Of a DNA stretch of 64,000 bases, positions 9,876 to 17,548 are shown piece by piece. The stretch comes from Pseudomonadota bacterium (lineage in GTDB: Bacteria > Pseudomonadota > Gammaproteobacteria > Burkholderiales > SG8-39). The position numbers and the translations under genes were made by a program. The notes below the pieces were generated by a model that worked only from the letters and a program-made list of their open reading frames with translations, had not been told where the DNA came from and ran no database searches. The DNA is taken from positions 1 to 64,000 of the forward strand of contig JAJZPQ010000004.1 in the NCBI GenBank assembly GCA_021811085.1, in the 5' to 3' direction. Numbering within the stretch: position 1 is the first letter of the stretch; each line of letters starts with the position of its first letter.

Positions 9876-10232
9876 TCAAAATACGACCACTCTGTCCGCC
9901 CATTCGCCGGTCCAGCTCGCAAGTTCCTCCATGCTGCTGCGGCGCGTGCCTTGCGCGAGGTCCGCATCTGCGATGCCGCGGGCATCGAGACAGCTGCCGC
10001 AGATGCCGACCTCTCCGCGGTTTTGCAGCAAGGTGCTCAACATCGTTTCAAGACTGTAATAACCGGCAGGCAGCCGTTGACCGCGTTTGGCGCAGGCGAC
10101 TGCGTCGCCGATCAAGAAAACCCGCACCTGCATGCTCTCGCGCTTGGCCATGGCACCGGCCAGCCGCAGGCCGTTGTAGGTGCGATCGCTGCCGTACGGA
10201 GGTTCGTTGAGTATCACCAAAGCCTTGCCCAT
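9876..10232 (-). CDS. DsrE family protein (first of a pair)
   Basis: About 118 aa. DsrE/DsrF-like fold: N-terminal KALVILNEPPYGSDR, central RVFLIGDAVACAKRGQ, and a CxxC in GICGSCLDARG. The family relays sulfur as persulfides, or has a related redox role. The ATG at 10232 has GGAG eight bases upstream; the GTG at 10241 is too close to that site. It lies downstream of a pentaheme cytochrome gene that has a second, closely similar DsrE gene on its other side. Confidence 0.85.
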   Translation of the reverse strand: MGKALVILNEPPYGSDRTYNGLRLAGAMAKRESMQVRVFLIGDAVACAKRGQRLPAGYYSLETMLSTLLQNRGEVGICGSCLDARGIADADLAQGTRRSSMEELASWTGEWADRVVVF

Positions 10233-10300
10233 CGCATGCACTCCTTGAAGTCAATAAACTCTCAGCTCTGCGCAATGTAACCGGCGTGCGCCGCCTCGCC

Positions 10301-11518
10301 TCACTGCGCCCGCTGCAGCGCGATGCGACTGCGAAACACCTCGTAGGCGATCGGCTCCGTGTTGTCGTAACCGATGCGCGCGCGCCGCGCCTCGTCGAGC
10401 AGGTGGTAACGAACCGTGGCCTCGACCGCCGCCGGCGCGGGCTTGCCCGCTGCCGGAAACTCGATGCGATAGCTGCGCGGCTTGCCGCGCGGCAGACGCG
10501 TGTCCCACAGGTCGACGATGAAGGGGCGCCACATGGTGGTACGTTTCAGGAAGTGATTTTCTTCTTCGAGCGTCTGCCCGTCCCGGTCGAGCACGCGCAG
10601 GCGCACGGTCAGATGGCGATCCGGCGTCCCCGTGGGCAAGTAATGGGCCGCGCCAACATTTGTCAGCGTCAGCGCGAACGCGCGCCGATCCGCGCCCGCC
10701 ACGATCTCGGCAAACTGGATATCCAGACCTTGTTTCACCATCGCCGGATCGTGGCCGCCGCGCCACAGGTGGCGGCGCGCCTGCCTCACCCGTCCGCCCT
10801 CGACCAGCGCCCGCTCGACCACCGGCATGTGACACTGCACACAGCCGAGTTCGCTCACATTGCGCACGGCCAGCTCGCCGCTGCGCCCTTGCCAGCGCCC
10901 GGCGTCGGCCTCGATCTCGGCCGCGGTGCCGCATGGGGGATAGCGGTAGAAGGTGTCCCAGCGCGCGCCCTGGACGATGTGACAACGCAGGCAGATCGCG
11001 TTCGGGTCGGAGAGCTTCTCTACCGGATGCGGCGCATCGAGGTCGCCATGAGTGCCGAGGATCTTGCCGTCTTTGAAGTGGCACGCGGCGCAGGTCACGC
11101 CTTCGTGCTGCAGCTTGGGATCGAAATCGGGGTTGCCGGCGAGGATGGGCTCCAATTTCTCCGTGTCGCGGAAACCGAGTACCCTGTCTTCCTGCTGCCG
11201 GTCGAGCGGAATGTGACAGTTCTTGCAAACCTGCTGCGACTCGTCGAACTTCCAGTCGACCCGAAAATAGGGATCGGTCCAAGCCTGGCTATGGATGCTC
11301 GTTTTCCATTCCGCATAGATCTCGCCGTGACAGGCGCCGCAAGTGCCGGCCCGCAGTGCGTCCGTCGGCATTGACGTGCTGCTGGTGTCAATCGGCCGCT
11401 CGAAGTGCTCCGACACCACGAAGATATTCATCGGGCGCACCAAGCGCCAGCCCAGGAACACCGCGAAAATAGCGATACCGATTCCGGCGATGAGGGCTCG
11501 TTTTCGAGTCATGGCCAT
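10301..11518 (-). CDS. pentaheme cytochrome c, membrane anchored
   Basis: 405 aa. An uncleaved N-terminal helix (residues about 8-25) anchors it facing the periplasm. Five CxxCH heme sites are visible at residues about 60, 98, 143, 176 and 226. The C-terminal 170 residues lack heme motifs and look like a beta-rich domain. It has no close resemblance to NrfA or NapC that I can recognise. It sits exactly between two DsrE genes, which suggests electron transfer coupled to a sulfur-handling step; that role is inferred from context. Confidence 0.85.
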   Translation of the reverse strand: MAMTRKRALIAGIGIAIFAVFLGWRLVRPMNIFVVSEHFERPIDTSSTSMPTDALRAGTCGACHGEIYAEWKTSIHSQAWTDPYFRVDWKFDESQQVCKNCHIPLDRQQEDRVLGFRDTEKLEPILAGNPDFDPKLQHEGVTCAACHFKDGKILGTHGDLDAPHPVEKLSDPNAICLRCHIVQGARWDTFYRYPPCGTAAEIEADAGRWQGRSGELAVRNVSELGCVQCHMPVVERALVEGGRVRQARRHLWRGGHDPAMVKQGLDIQFAEIVAGADRRAFALTLTNVGAAHYLPTGTPDRHLTVRLRVLDRDGQTLEEENHFLKRTTMWRPFIVDLWDTRLPRGKPRSYRIEFPAAGKPAPAAVEATVRYHLLDEARRARIGYDNTEPIAYEVFRSRIALQRAQ

Positions 11519-11548
11519 AGGCGGCCTCTTCGCTAAATCGCATTCGCC

Positions 11549-11899
11549 TCAGAATACGATCACTTTGTCCGCCCACTGGGTCCAGGTCGTCAATTCGGCG
11601 AGCGTGCTTCTGCGACTACCGTCGATCAGTTCCGCGTCCATGATGGCGCGCGCGTCCATGCAGGTTCCGCACGCACCGACTTCGGCCTTGTTGCGCACCA
11701 CGCGACCGAGCATGAGCTGGATGTTGTAGAAACCATCGGCAACCTTCTGCCCGCGCTTCGCGCAAGCTGCGGCATCGCCCAGCAGAAACAGCTTCACTTC
11801 CTCGCCTTCGGCATTGGACAACGTCCCGGCGAGGCGCAAGCCGTTATAGCTGCGCTCGCTGCCGTAGGGCGCGTCGTTCAGGATGAATAAAGTCTTCAT
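11549..11899 (-). CDS. DsrE family protein (second of a pair)
   Basis: About 116 aa, clearly paralogous to the DsrE protein on the other side of the cytochrome gene. Shared blocks are FILNDAPYGSERSYNGLRLAG, AACAKRGQ and GACGTCMDARA with its CxxC. The start at 11899 has an AAGGAG site upstream. A sulfur-carrier or redox function is inferred from the family. Confidence 0.85.
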   Translation of the reverse strand: MKTLFILNDAPYGSERSYNGLRLAGTLSNAEGEEVKLFLLGDAAACAKRGQKVADGFYNIQLMLGRVVRNKAEVGACGTCMDARAIMDAELIDGSRRSTLAELTTWTQWADKVIVF

Positions 11900-11919
11900 G
11901 CCGCAGTGCTCCTTGTTCT

Positions 11920-12906
11920 TTACGAATTGGTTTCGCGCGCGACCGTGAGCCCTTCGCGATTCCATTGCTCCATGCCGCCGCGCAGGATACTGACGTCGCT
12001 AAAGCCCGCTTGTTGGAGCTGAAGCGCGGCCGTTTGCGAGCGCTTATGGGTGCGGCACACCAACGTCAGCGCTTGCTGCTTCGACGGCTCGAGTTCCGCC
12101 AGGCGCGCAGGCAGTTCCTCCAGCGGAATGTTGCGCGCACCCGGGATGTGGCCGAGCGGACCGATAAAATCCCCTGCTGTGCGGACGTCGATCAGCAGCG
12201 GCCGGTCGCTTTGTTCAAGCCTGCCTTTGAGGCTGCCGCTATCGATCCAGCGGATGCCGACTTGGCGATAGCGCCGTATCAGCCGCGGCAGGAAGGCGAC
12301 GAACGCGAGCAGCGCCAGCGCCAGCAGGGCGCTGCGGATTGCCCCCTCCCCGCCGCCGAGTGCCGCGCGTCCCGCGTAGCCGAGCCAGGCGTACGCGAGC
12401 GCGCCCGGAAACATGCAGACGAAAGACGCAGCCGCGTAGGCAAGCAGCGGGATACGCGTCAGGCCGAGCGCATAGTTGACCAGGTTGAACGGAAACAGCG
12501 GCACCAGGCGCACGAAAGCGACAAAGCGCCAGCCCTCGGCTTCCACGCCCTCGATCAGCTGCTTCAGCCTGCCGCCTGCCCTGCGCGCGACCCAGTCCGC
12601 CGCGAGGTAGCGCGCGATGACGAACGCGAGCAATGCGCCGAGCGTAGCACCGGTGAGGCTGTACAGCGCGCCCGGGACCGCGCCGAACAGCGCGCCTGCC
12701 GCGAGCGTGAGCACCGCCCCCGGAAAAAAGACTACCGTCGCGGCGGCATAAACCACGATGAAAGCCACGGGCGCCCAGGCGCCGGCTGCGGCGAGCCAGC
12801 GCGAAAGCGCGTCGCCGCTCAGCGCCTGGCGGTTCGCGAATGCCAGGAGCAAGCCCGCAGCCAGCGCCAGTGCAAGTCCAATGCGGGCTGTGTTACCGCG
12901 CTTCAT
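11920..12906 (-). CDS. TVP38/TMEM64 (VTT/DedA-like) membrane protein fused to rhodanese domain
   Basis: About 328 aa. Residues 1-210 form a multi-helix VTT/SNARE-associated domain with the family glycine-rich block around FFPGAVLTLAAGALFG. Residues about 225-325 form a rhodanese domain with active-site loop CRTHKRS and a preceding LIDVRTAGDF. The rhodanese domain likely faces one side of the membrane and accepts sulfane sulfur. The start MKRGN overlaps the end of the upstream hydroxylase gene by about 14 bp. The neighbours (DsrE pair, multiheme cytochrome, ArsR-rhodanese) support a role in sulfur metabolism. Confidence 0.85.
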   Translation of the reverse strand: MKRGNTARIGLALALAAGLLLAFANRQALSGDALSRWLAAAGAWAPVAFIVVYAAATVVFFPGAVLTLAAGALFGAVPGALYSLTGATLGALLAFVIARYLAADWVARRAGGRLKQLIEGVEAEGWRFVAFVRLVPLFPFNLVNYALGLTRIPLLAYAAASFVCMFPGALAYAWLGYAGRAALGGGEGAIRSALLALALLAFVAFLPRLIRRYRQVGIRWIDSGSLKGRLEQSDRPLLIDVRTAGDFIGPLGHIPGARNIPLEELPARLAELEPSKQQALTLVCRTHKRSQTAALQLQQAGFSDVSILRGGMEQWNREGLTVARETNS

Positions 12907-13756
12907 GACTGGACTCCGGCGCGCTGCCGATGGCATAGCCGCCGCCCGCTCGCGCGAACGGAAGCGCAAGCATGCCGGTGAGCTTTACCGCTGCGTCGCT
13001 GCCGGTGAGCCCCTTCACGCCGATCGCCATGCTCTCCTGCGGCAGGCGCGCGCGCGCGCGATAGGTGCCGCACAGCCGGTCCCACCAGGGCAGATTGAAG
13101 CCGAAGTTGCTGTTCGCCTCGGCCGGCTCCATCGAATGATGGATGCGATGCATCTCGGGCGTCACCAGTATCCGGCGCAGCCGGCGGTCAACGGCTTCGG
13201 GCAGCCGCAGATTCGCGTGATTGAACATCGCGGTCGCGTTCAGCAGCACCTCGAACGCGAGCACCGCGGCCGCGGGCGCCCCGAGCACCGCGATGGCCGC
13301 GAACTTGATCAGCATCGACAGCAGAATCTCGATCGGATGAAAGCGCGCGCCGGTGGTCACGTCGAAATCCGCGTCGGCGTGATGCACCCGGTGCAAGCGC
13401 CACAGCAGCGGCACGGCGTGGAACATGACATGCTGCAGATAGACGGCAAAGTCGAGCGCGATCACCGACAGCGCAAACGCCCACCAGAACGGGACTGCGA
13501 AGGCGTTCAACAAGCCCCAGCCGCGCCCGGCGGCGAGCAGGGCGAAGCCGACCGCCGCGAGCGGAAACAGCAGGCGCAGGATCACGCTGTTCAGCACCAC
13601 CAGCGCCAGGTTGTGCAGCCAGCGCACGCGCCGCGGCAGCAGGCGCGCACGCCGCGGCGAGAGCGCCTCCCATACGGCCATCAGCGCGAATACGCCGAAA
13701 AACGCGCCCAGGCGCACGGCCGGCTCGTGGGCCAGCGCCCACTGATTAAATGTCAT
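12893..13756 (-). CDS. fatty acid hydroxylase / sterol desaturase superfamily protein
   Basis: About 287 aa, multi-helix membrane protein with the eight-histidine pattern of the superfamily: LQHVMFH, HRVHHADADF and MHRIHHS. These bind a di-iron centre that oxidises lipid C-H bonds with oxygen. The start MTFNQ at 13756 is chosen because longer options run into the regulatory region. It is divergent from the ArsR-rhodanese regulator and the two share the intergenic dyad region. The substrate is unknown. Confidence 0.85.
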   Translation of the reverse strand: MTFNQWALAHEPAVRLGAFFGVFALMAVWEALSPRRARLLPRRVRWLHNLALVVLNSVILRLLFPLAAVGFALLAAGRGWGLLNAFAVPFWWAFALSVIALDFAVYLQHVMFHAVPLLWRLHRVHHADADFDVTTGARFHPIEILLSMLIKFAAIAVLGAPAAAVLAFEVLLNATAMFNHANLRLPEAVDRRLRRILVTPEMHRIHHSMEPAEANSNFGFNLPWWDRLCGTYRARARLPQESMAIGVKGLTGSDAAVKLTGMLALPFARAGGGYAIGSAPESSHEAR

Positions 13757-13806
13757 AATTGTCGCTCGTTCACTGGGACCTTGCCCGATCCCGCCGATTA
13801 GGTACA

Positions 13807-13834
13807 ATTCAATTACTCAACTAGTACGTTGAAT
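13807..13834. promoter_or_regulatory. candidate ArsR-type operator
   Basis: The A/T-rich intergenic stretch holds ATTCAA and TTGAAT as inverted arms (13807-13812 and 13829-13834), and a tighter dyad with arms TCAAC and GTTGA at 13817-13821 and 13828-13832. It lies 20 bp before the ArsR-rhodanese ATG and also upstream of the divergent hydroxylase gene. ArsR/SmtB repressors bind such dyads, so autoregulation and joint control are likely. The block TTGAATAGTA recurs at 17049. Confidence 0.55.
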
Positions 13835-13854
13835 AGTAGAAGGACACGACCGCG

Positions 13855-14514
13855 ATGTCAACAGACCATTTCAAACAGGACGTGCATGCGCAGCTGGCGC
13901 GGGTGGGAAAGGCGCTGTCGCACGGCAACCGGCTGGAGTTGCTCGACTTCGTCGCGCAGGGGCCGCGCGGCGTGGACGAGCTTGCGCGCATGACGCGGCT
14001 CTCAGTCGCCAACGCATCGAAGCATTTGCAGGAGCTGCGCCGCGCCGGGCTGGTGCGGGCGCGAAAAGAGGGCTTGCGGGTGTTCTACGAAGTGGCGGGC
14101 CCCGACGTGGTGGCTTTGATCGCAGCGCTGGGAGTGGTGGCCGAGACGCGGCTCGCCGAAATGGCGCACTTGGTGCGGACCTACATCACCACGCGCGACG
14201 AGCTGGAGCCGATTCCCGCCGCCGAACTGCTGAAGCGTGCGAAGCAGGGGCTCGTGACCGTGCTCGACGTGCGCCCGGCGAAGGAGTTCGCCGCGGGGCA
14301 TTTGCCGGGCGCGATCAACGTCCCCGTCGAAAACATGAGCAAACGCTTGAGAAAATTCCCCAAGGGGCGCGAAGTCATCGCCTATTGCCGCGGCCCCTAC
14401 TGCCTGTTGTCGGTGGATGCGGTAGCGATGCTGCGCACCAAGGGCTACAAGGCGCGCCGGCTGCAGGACGGGTTCCCCGAATGGAAAGCGGCCGGATTGC
14501 CGGTTGAGGCCTGA
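13855..14514 (+). CDS. ArsR family regulator with C-terminal rhodanese domain
   Basis: 219 aa. Residues 10-100 form a winged-helix ArsR domain (recognition helix region SVANASKHLQELRRAG). Residues about 120-215 form a rhodanese domain with LDVRPAKEFAAGHLPGA and active-site loop YCRGPYC. No classical As/Cd ligand pair is visible in the DNA-binding domain, so the signal is probably read by the rhodanese cysteines, for example as persulfide. That is inference. A fragment missing the DNA-binding part lies at 17549-17924 and is nearly identical. Confidence 0.88.
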   Translation: MSTDHFKQDVHAQLARVGKALSHGNRLELLDFVAQGPRGVDELARMTRLSVANASKHLQELRRAGLVRARKEGLRVFYEVAGPDVVALIAALGVVAETRLAEMAHLVRTYITTRDELEPIPAAELLKRAKQGLVTVLDVRPAKEFAAGHLPGAINVPVENMSKRLRKFPKGREVIAYCRGPYCLLSVDAVAMLRTKGYKARRLQDGFPEWKAAGLPVEA

Positions 14515-14526
14515 GCGGGCAGGCAG

Positions 14527-14655
14527 TCAGGCGGGAGAACAACAGCCGCTGTGCTGCATCGGCGGACACTTCACCGAGCCGTAGGAACAAAACGCACAGC
14601 AGTCGCCGGGCTTCGGACGCAGCACCGACCCGCAATCGCGGCACTCATAGAAAGT
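14527..14655 (-). pseudogene. GDCCVxC-type gene remnant, 3' part only
   Basis: The reverse strand encodes FYECRDCGSVLRPKPGDCC, then the AFCSYGSVKCPPMQ tail and CCSPA before a stop. This matches the C-terminal half of the intact proteins at 17203 and 52507. The N-terminal half, with the first CxxC and the start codon, is missing where the following methyltransferase begins. Confidence 0.7.
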
Positions 14656-14669
14656 TCGTTGGAGCACAG

Positions 14670-15284
14670 ATGAGCCTTTACGACAGGTGGATCCTGCCGC
14701 GCGTGCTGGACGTTGTCATGCGCAACAGGGAGATGACACGCTACCGCGCGGGGCTCGTGCCGGGAGCCCGCGGCGTCGTCCTCGAGGTGGGAATCGGCTC
14801 GGGCCTGAACTTGCCGTTCTACGGGCCGCAAGTCGAGCGGCTCTATGCCATCGATCCATCGGAGGAGCTATTGCGCATGGCGCGCAAGAGAGCTCAGTCG
14901 ATGCCGTTTCCGGTGGAGTTCTTCGCGCGCTCGGGGGAGGCGATTCCGATCGATGACCATTGTGTCGACACCGTCGTCACCACGTTCACCTTGTGCACGA
15001 TTGCCGATCCGCTTGCGGCGCTGCGGGAGATGCGGCGCGTGCTCAGACCTACCGGCCGGCTGCTGTTCGCGGAGCACGGTCTGGCCCCCGACCGGTCGGT
15101 ACAACGCTGGCAGCATCGTTGCAACCCGGTGTGGAAGAGGATCGCCGGAGGCTGCAATCTCGACCGGAAAATGGACGGGTTGATCGGTACCGCGGGTTTC
15201 CATATCGCGGAATTGACAGTCGAATACGCCAAAGGGCCGCGGGCGTTGAGTTACATCTATGCCGGATCGGCGCGGCCTGCGTGA
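14670..15284 (+). CDS. class I SAM-dependent methyltransferase
   Basis: 204 aa. SAM-binding motif I is VLEVGIGSGLNLPFYG, followed by an acidic YAIDPSEELL and the post-motif TTFTLCTIADP. It resembles the UbiE/phospholipid methyltransferase-like group of small soluble enzymes. Substrate unknown. A 5'-truncated near-copy lies at 52076-52467, again beside a GDCCVxC gene, so this pair has travelled or been duplicated together. Confidence 0.85.
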   Translation: MSLYDRWILPRVLDVVMRNREMTRYRAGLVPGARGVVLEVGIGSGLNLPFYGPQVERLYAIDPSEELLRMARKRAQSMPFPVEFFARSGEAIPIDDHCVDTVVTTFTLCTIADPLAALREMRRVLRPTGRLLFAEHGLAPDRSVQRWQHRCNPVWKRIAGGCNLDRKMDGLIGTAGFHIAELTVEYAKGPRALSYIYAGSARPA

Positions 15285-15356
15285 CCAACGGTCAAGGGCC
15301 GAAAAGAATCAAAGCTGACGCGCTCAGTCAACGGGAGCCTCGGTTTAAAGTCCCCG

Positions 15357-16511
15357 TTACAGCCAGAGCGCCTGTGCGGCGCGCTCGAGCTCGTGCTTCT
15401 CCCGATGATAGCGCGACGACGCCGGTTCGAGATCCACCGTGGGGACCGGGATTCCATAAAAGTTGCCGGCGCCATATGCGGCCAGTTCGTCGCCCACCTC
15501 GATGTAGCAGAAACCGTGGCCGTTGAAGCGCTTGGTGCCGGGCTTGCCTGCAATCTCGGCCGCGATATTCGCGGCGACGACGCGCGCCTGCTCGTCGGCA
15601 AAGACACCAGCCTTGGGTAAGAACATGCCGACGGGCAAGCGGATCGCGGTTGCGTCGCCGATCGCGTAAACGCCCGCGTAGCGGGTTTGCAGTGTGGCCG
15701 GGTCGACTGGCACCCAACCCGAGGCATCGGCGAGCTTGGCCGCGCGCAGCACCTGCGGTACCCGGTGTGGCGGCACGCCGATGAGCAGGTCGAAGGTCGT
15801 GTCCTCGAGCTCGAAGCGAGCGCGGCGGGCGGCCGGGTCGATCTTCATGACGATTTGCTCGGCATGAAACTCGATCCCCCGTTCCCGGAGCATTTGCACC
15901 AGCGTCGTGCCCACGGCAGGTCCCGCGACCGGCATGGGAAGGTCCTCGGGAGTGTACACGGCGATCTCGCTGCCCTGCCGCACGCCGCGCCGGCGCAGCA
16001 AGCTGTCGACGAGGAAGGCGGCCTCGTAGGGCGCCGAAGGACACGAGAATGGAGTACGCGCAACGAGGACAACCACCCGGCCGCCACTGAACCGCTCGAG
16101 GGCTTGCCGGATGCGCAGCGCTCCGGCGGCCTCGTACAGGTCGAGCGCGGCCTCGGCGAACCCGGGCACCGCCTGCGGATGCCGGTCGGCGCCGAGGGCG
16201 ATGACGAGGTAGTCGCCCTCCAGGCGACCGGCGCTGGTCTGGACCGCCCTTGCGACCGGGTCGATGCTCTCGATCTCGGCCTGCACCCATTCGATGCCAT
16301 GCTCGGCGAGACGCGACAGGTCGCGCTCGCCCTCCTCGGGCCGCTGGCGCTCGCCAGTCATCAACCACAGGTTCGCCATGCGCAACGCGAAGGTCGCGCT
16401 GCGCTCGATCACGACCACCCGGTGCCCGGGCGCGCACGAACGACGCAGGCTGCCTGCGGCCATGATGCCGCCGAGGCCGCCGCCCAGGACGAGGATTGTC
16501 TTGTTGCTCAC
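15357..16511 (-). CDS. FAD/NAD(P)-binding oxidoreductase, sulfide:quinone reductase-like
   Basis: 384 aa. An N-terminal dinucleotide fold (ILVLGGGLGGIMAA) is followed by the SQR/flavocytochrome-type segment TPFSCPSAPYEAAFLVD and a second FAD block, GVYAIGDATAIRLP. The C-terminal region FCYIEVGDELAAYGAGNFYG resembles SQR-type flavoproteins. The full cysteine set of classical SQR is not present in what I can see, so a sulfide role is tentative. It lies 15 bp downstream of a DsrE gene, probably in one operon, which favours a sulfur substrate. Confidence 0.8.
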   Translation of the reverse strand: MSNKTILVLGGGLGGIMAAGSLRRSCAPGHRVVVIERSATFALRMANLWLMTGERQRPEEGERDLSRLAEHGIEWVQAEIESIDPVARAVQTSAGRLEGDYLVIALGADRHPQAVPGFAEAALDLYEAAGALRIRQALERFSGGRVVVLVARTPFSCPSAPYEAAFLVDSLLRRRGVRQGSEIAVYTPEDLPMPVAGPAVGTTLVQMLRERGIEFHAEQIVMKIDPAARRARFELEDTTFDLLIGVPPHRVPQVLRAAKLADASGWVPVDPATLQTRYAGVYAIGDATAIRLPVGMFLPKAGVFADEQARVVAANIAAEIAGKPGTKRFNGHGFCYIEVGDELAAYGAGNFYGIPVPTVDLEPASSRYHREKHELERAAQALWL

Positions 16512-16526
16512 GGGTGCCTCCTGCCG

Positions 16527-16850
16527 CTAGCCAAAGGTGAGGACGCGGTCGGCCTCTTCGGTGAGGCGCGCGAGGTCGTCCATCGACGACATCGGGCAGA
16601 CCGCGGCGGCGTCCATCTTGCGAATGCGCAGGCAGGTGGTGCAGCTCAACACGACGCCGCCCAGCTCATCGAAGCGCAACAGCAGCTTGTGCACGTCGAA
16701 GCGCTCATTGCCGAGGTGCTCGATCTCGACCGCCGAGCCAAGCAGGAAGATGCTCGCCTCCTGGCCTCGCGACAGCACCGCCGAACCGAAGCGAAGCGCG
16801 TTCCAGACTATTTCCGGGTCGTTGTTGTTGATGATGAGAAGGTACTTCAC
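16527..16850 (-). CDS. DsrE family protein (third copy)
   Basis: 107 aa from a GTG start at 16850, with AAAGGAGAA six to eight bases upstream. It begins MKYLLIINNNDPE and contains FLLGSAVEIEHL and a CxxC in LSCTTCLRIRK, as in the two DsrE proteins near 10-12 kb but more divergent. Its GTG overlaps the stop of an ArsR-like remnant (GTGA). A sulfur-relay role next to the SQR-like flavoprotein is inferred. Confidence 0.8.
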   Translation of the reverse strand: MKYLLIINNNDPEIVWNALRFGSAVLSRGQEASIFLLGSAVEIEHLGNERFDVHKLLLRFDELGGVVLSCTTCLRIRKMDAAAVCPMSSMDDLARLTEEADRVLTFG

Positions 16851-17023
16851 CGTGATTCTCCTTTCGCCCGGTATTGGCGGCGATGTGACTCCTGCGCGCA
16901 AGCGCCGACTGACAACCTCGCTTCGAGAACATCGATGAGATCGATGCGCTTGGAGCTGGCGAACGCCGAGGCAATCTCGGCGAAGCGGGAGGACGGCGCG
17001 TTCTTGAACTCACCGCCTTGCAT
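16847..17023 (-). pseudogene. ArsR family regulator remnant, N-terminal part
   Basis: A 58-codon reading frame. Its residues 13-33 (RFAEIASAFASSKRIDLID and following) match the first helices of an ArsR winged-helix domain, comparable with ARVGKALSHGNRLELLDF in the intact regulator at 13855. The rest of the domain is missing; the frame continues into unrelated sequence and stops on the GTG of the DsrE gene. It was probably the operon's own repressor before an internal deletion. The likely operator upstream is retained. Confidence 0.6.
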
Positions 17024-17034
17024 GGCAACGCCTT

Positions 17035-17058
17035 ATTCAATCGTTCAATTGAATAGTA
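17035..17058. promoter_or_regulatory. candidate ArsR-type operator
   Basis: ATTCAA at 17035-17040 and TTGAAT at 17049-17054 form an inverted pair, with an overlapping perfect palindrome TTCAATTGAA at 17044-17053. The block TTGAATAGTA is identical to that at 13829-13838 before the ArsR-rhodanese gene. It lies just upstream of the truncated ArsR/DsrE/flavoprotein operon and may now be bound by the surviving ArsR-rhodanese protein. Confidence 0.55.
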
Positions 17059-17073
17059 ATCCAGAGCGTGACC

Positions 17074-17202
17074 TCAGTCAAGGGTGAGAGGCAACCGCGG
17101 TGGGGAGAAGCGCGGGACGGCGTCGATGGAAGGCGCGCGCGGCACGAAATCGCTGACCTGCCCGGCCGCGTCCAGGCGCACCTGGCAGGCGTGCGTGACC
17201 GT
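17074..17202 (-). pseudogene. sigma-factor C-terminal tail remnant
   Basis: The reverse strand encodes ACQVRLDAAGQVSDFVPR before unrelated codons and a stop. It is very similar to the last 23 residues of the intact ECF sigma factor at 53850 (VCQVSVDAAGQVSDFVPR). It follows the GDCCVxC stop codon immediately, with no start codon of its own. A second such tail sits at about 40.25 kb, also beside a GDCCVxC fragment. Confidence 0.6.
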
Positions 17203-17421
17203 TTAGGGTGGATTGCGGCAACCGTGTTGCTGTTGGATCGGCGGGCAGCTTACCGAGCCGAACGAGCAGAAAACACAGCTGTCACCGGACTTGGGACGCA
17301 GCACGGCTCCGCAGTTGCGACATTCGTAGAAAAACTGGCAGGCGTCCGCGGGCATGGTTTCCTGCCTCGCGAAACCGCAGTGCGGGCAGATAAGCACGGA
17401 CTCGAGCACGACGGCGTTCAT
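17203..17421 (-). CDS. GDCCVxC domain-containing small protein
   Basis: 72 aa, Cys-rich. It has a CPHCGF zinc-ribbon-like pair near residue 12, CRNCGAVLRPKSGDSCVFC in the middle and SCPPIQQQHGC near the end. The signature reads GDSC rather than GDCC, so one signature cysteine is serine here. In this family a position near here can be selenocysteine, but all codons here are ordinary. Function unknown; it commonly lies near mercury or redox genes. The start MNAVVLES at 17421 matches the copy at 52722. A merP remnant lies 7 bp upstream, as in the intact mer cluster. Confidence 0.75.
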   Translation of the reverse strand: MNAVVLESVLICPHCGFARQETMPADACQFFYECRNCGAVLRPKSGDSCVFCSFGSVSCPPIQQQHGCRNPP

Positions 17422-17428
17422 TCCGGAT

Positions 17429-17548
17429 TCACTGGTGCACCGACGAAGGATAGCCCGCATCGGTCGTGGCCCTAACCAAAGCCGCGATATGGGTCCGGTC
17501 CGGGTCGAATTTCACGGTGGCGGTCTTTTTGCCGAAATCGACTTTGAT
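17429..17548 (-). pseudogene. merP remnant, C-terminal part
   Basis: The reverse strand encodes IKVDFGKKTATVKFDPDR and ends DAGYPSSVHQ then stop, closely matching the last 39 or so residues of the intact MerP at 52730 (VDFDKKTATVKFDPDR, NAGYPSSAHK). The metal-binding half is missing; the sequence breaks at 17548-17550 into an ArsR-rhodanese fragment on the other strand. The 7-bp spacing to the GDCCVxC start is the same as in the intact cluster. Confidence 0.75.

Noticed and set aside
17203-17421. Possible selenocysteine in GDCCVxC proteins
   Set aside because: All signature positions here are TGC, TGT or Ser codons; there is no in-frame TGA in either intact copy.
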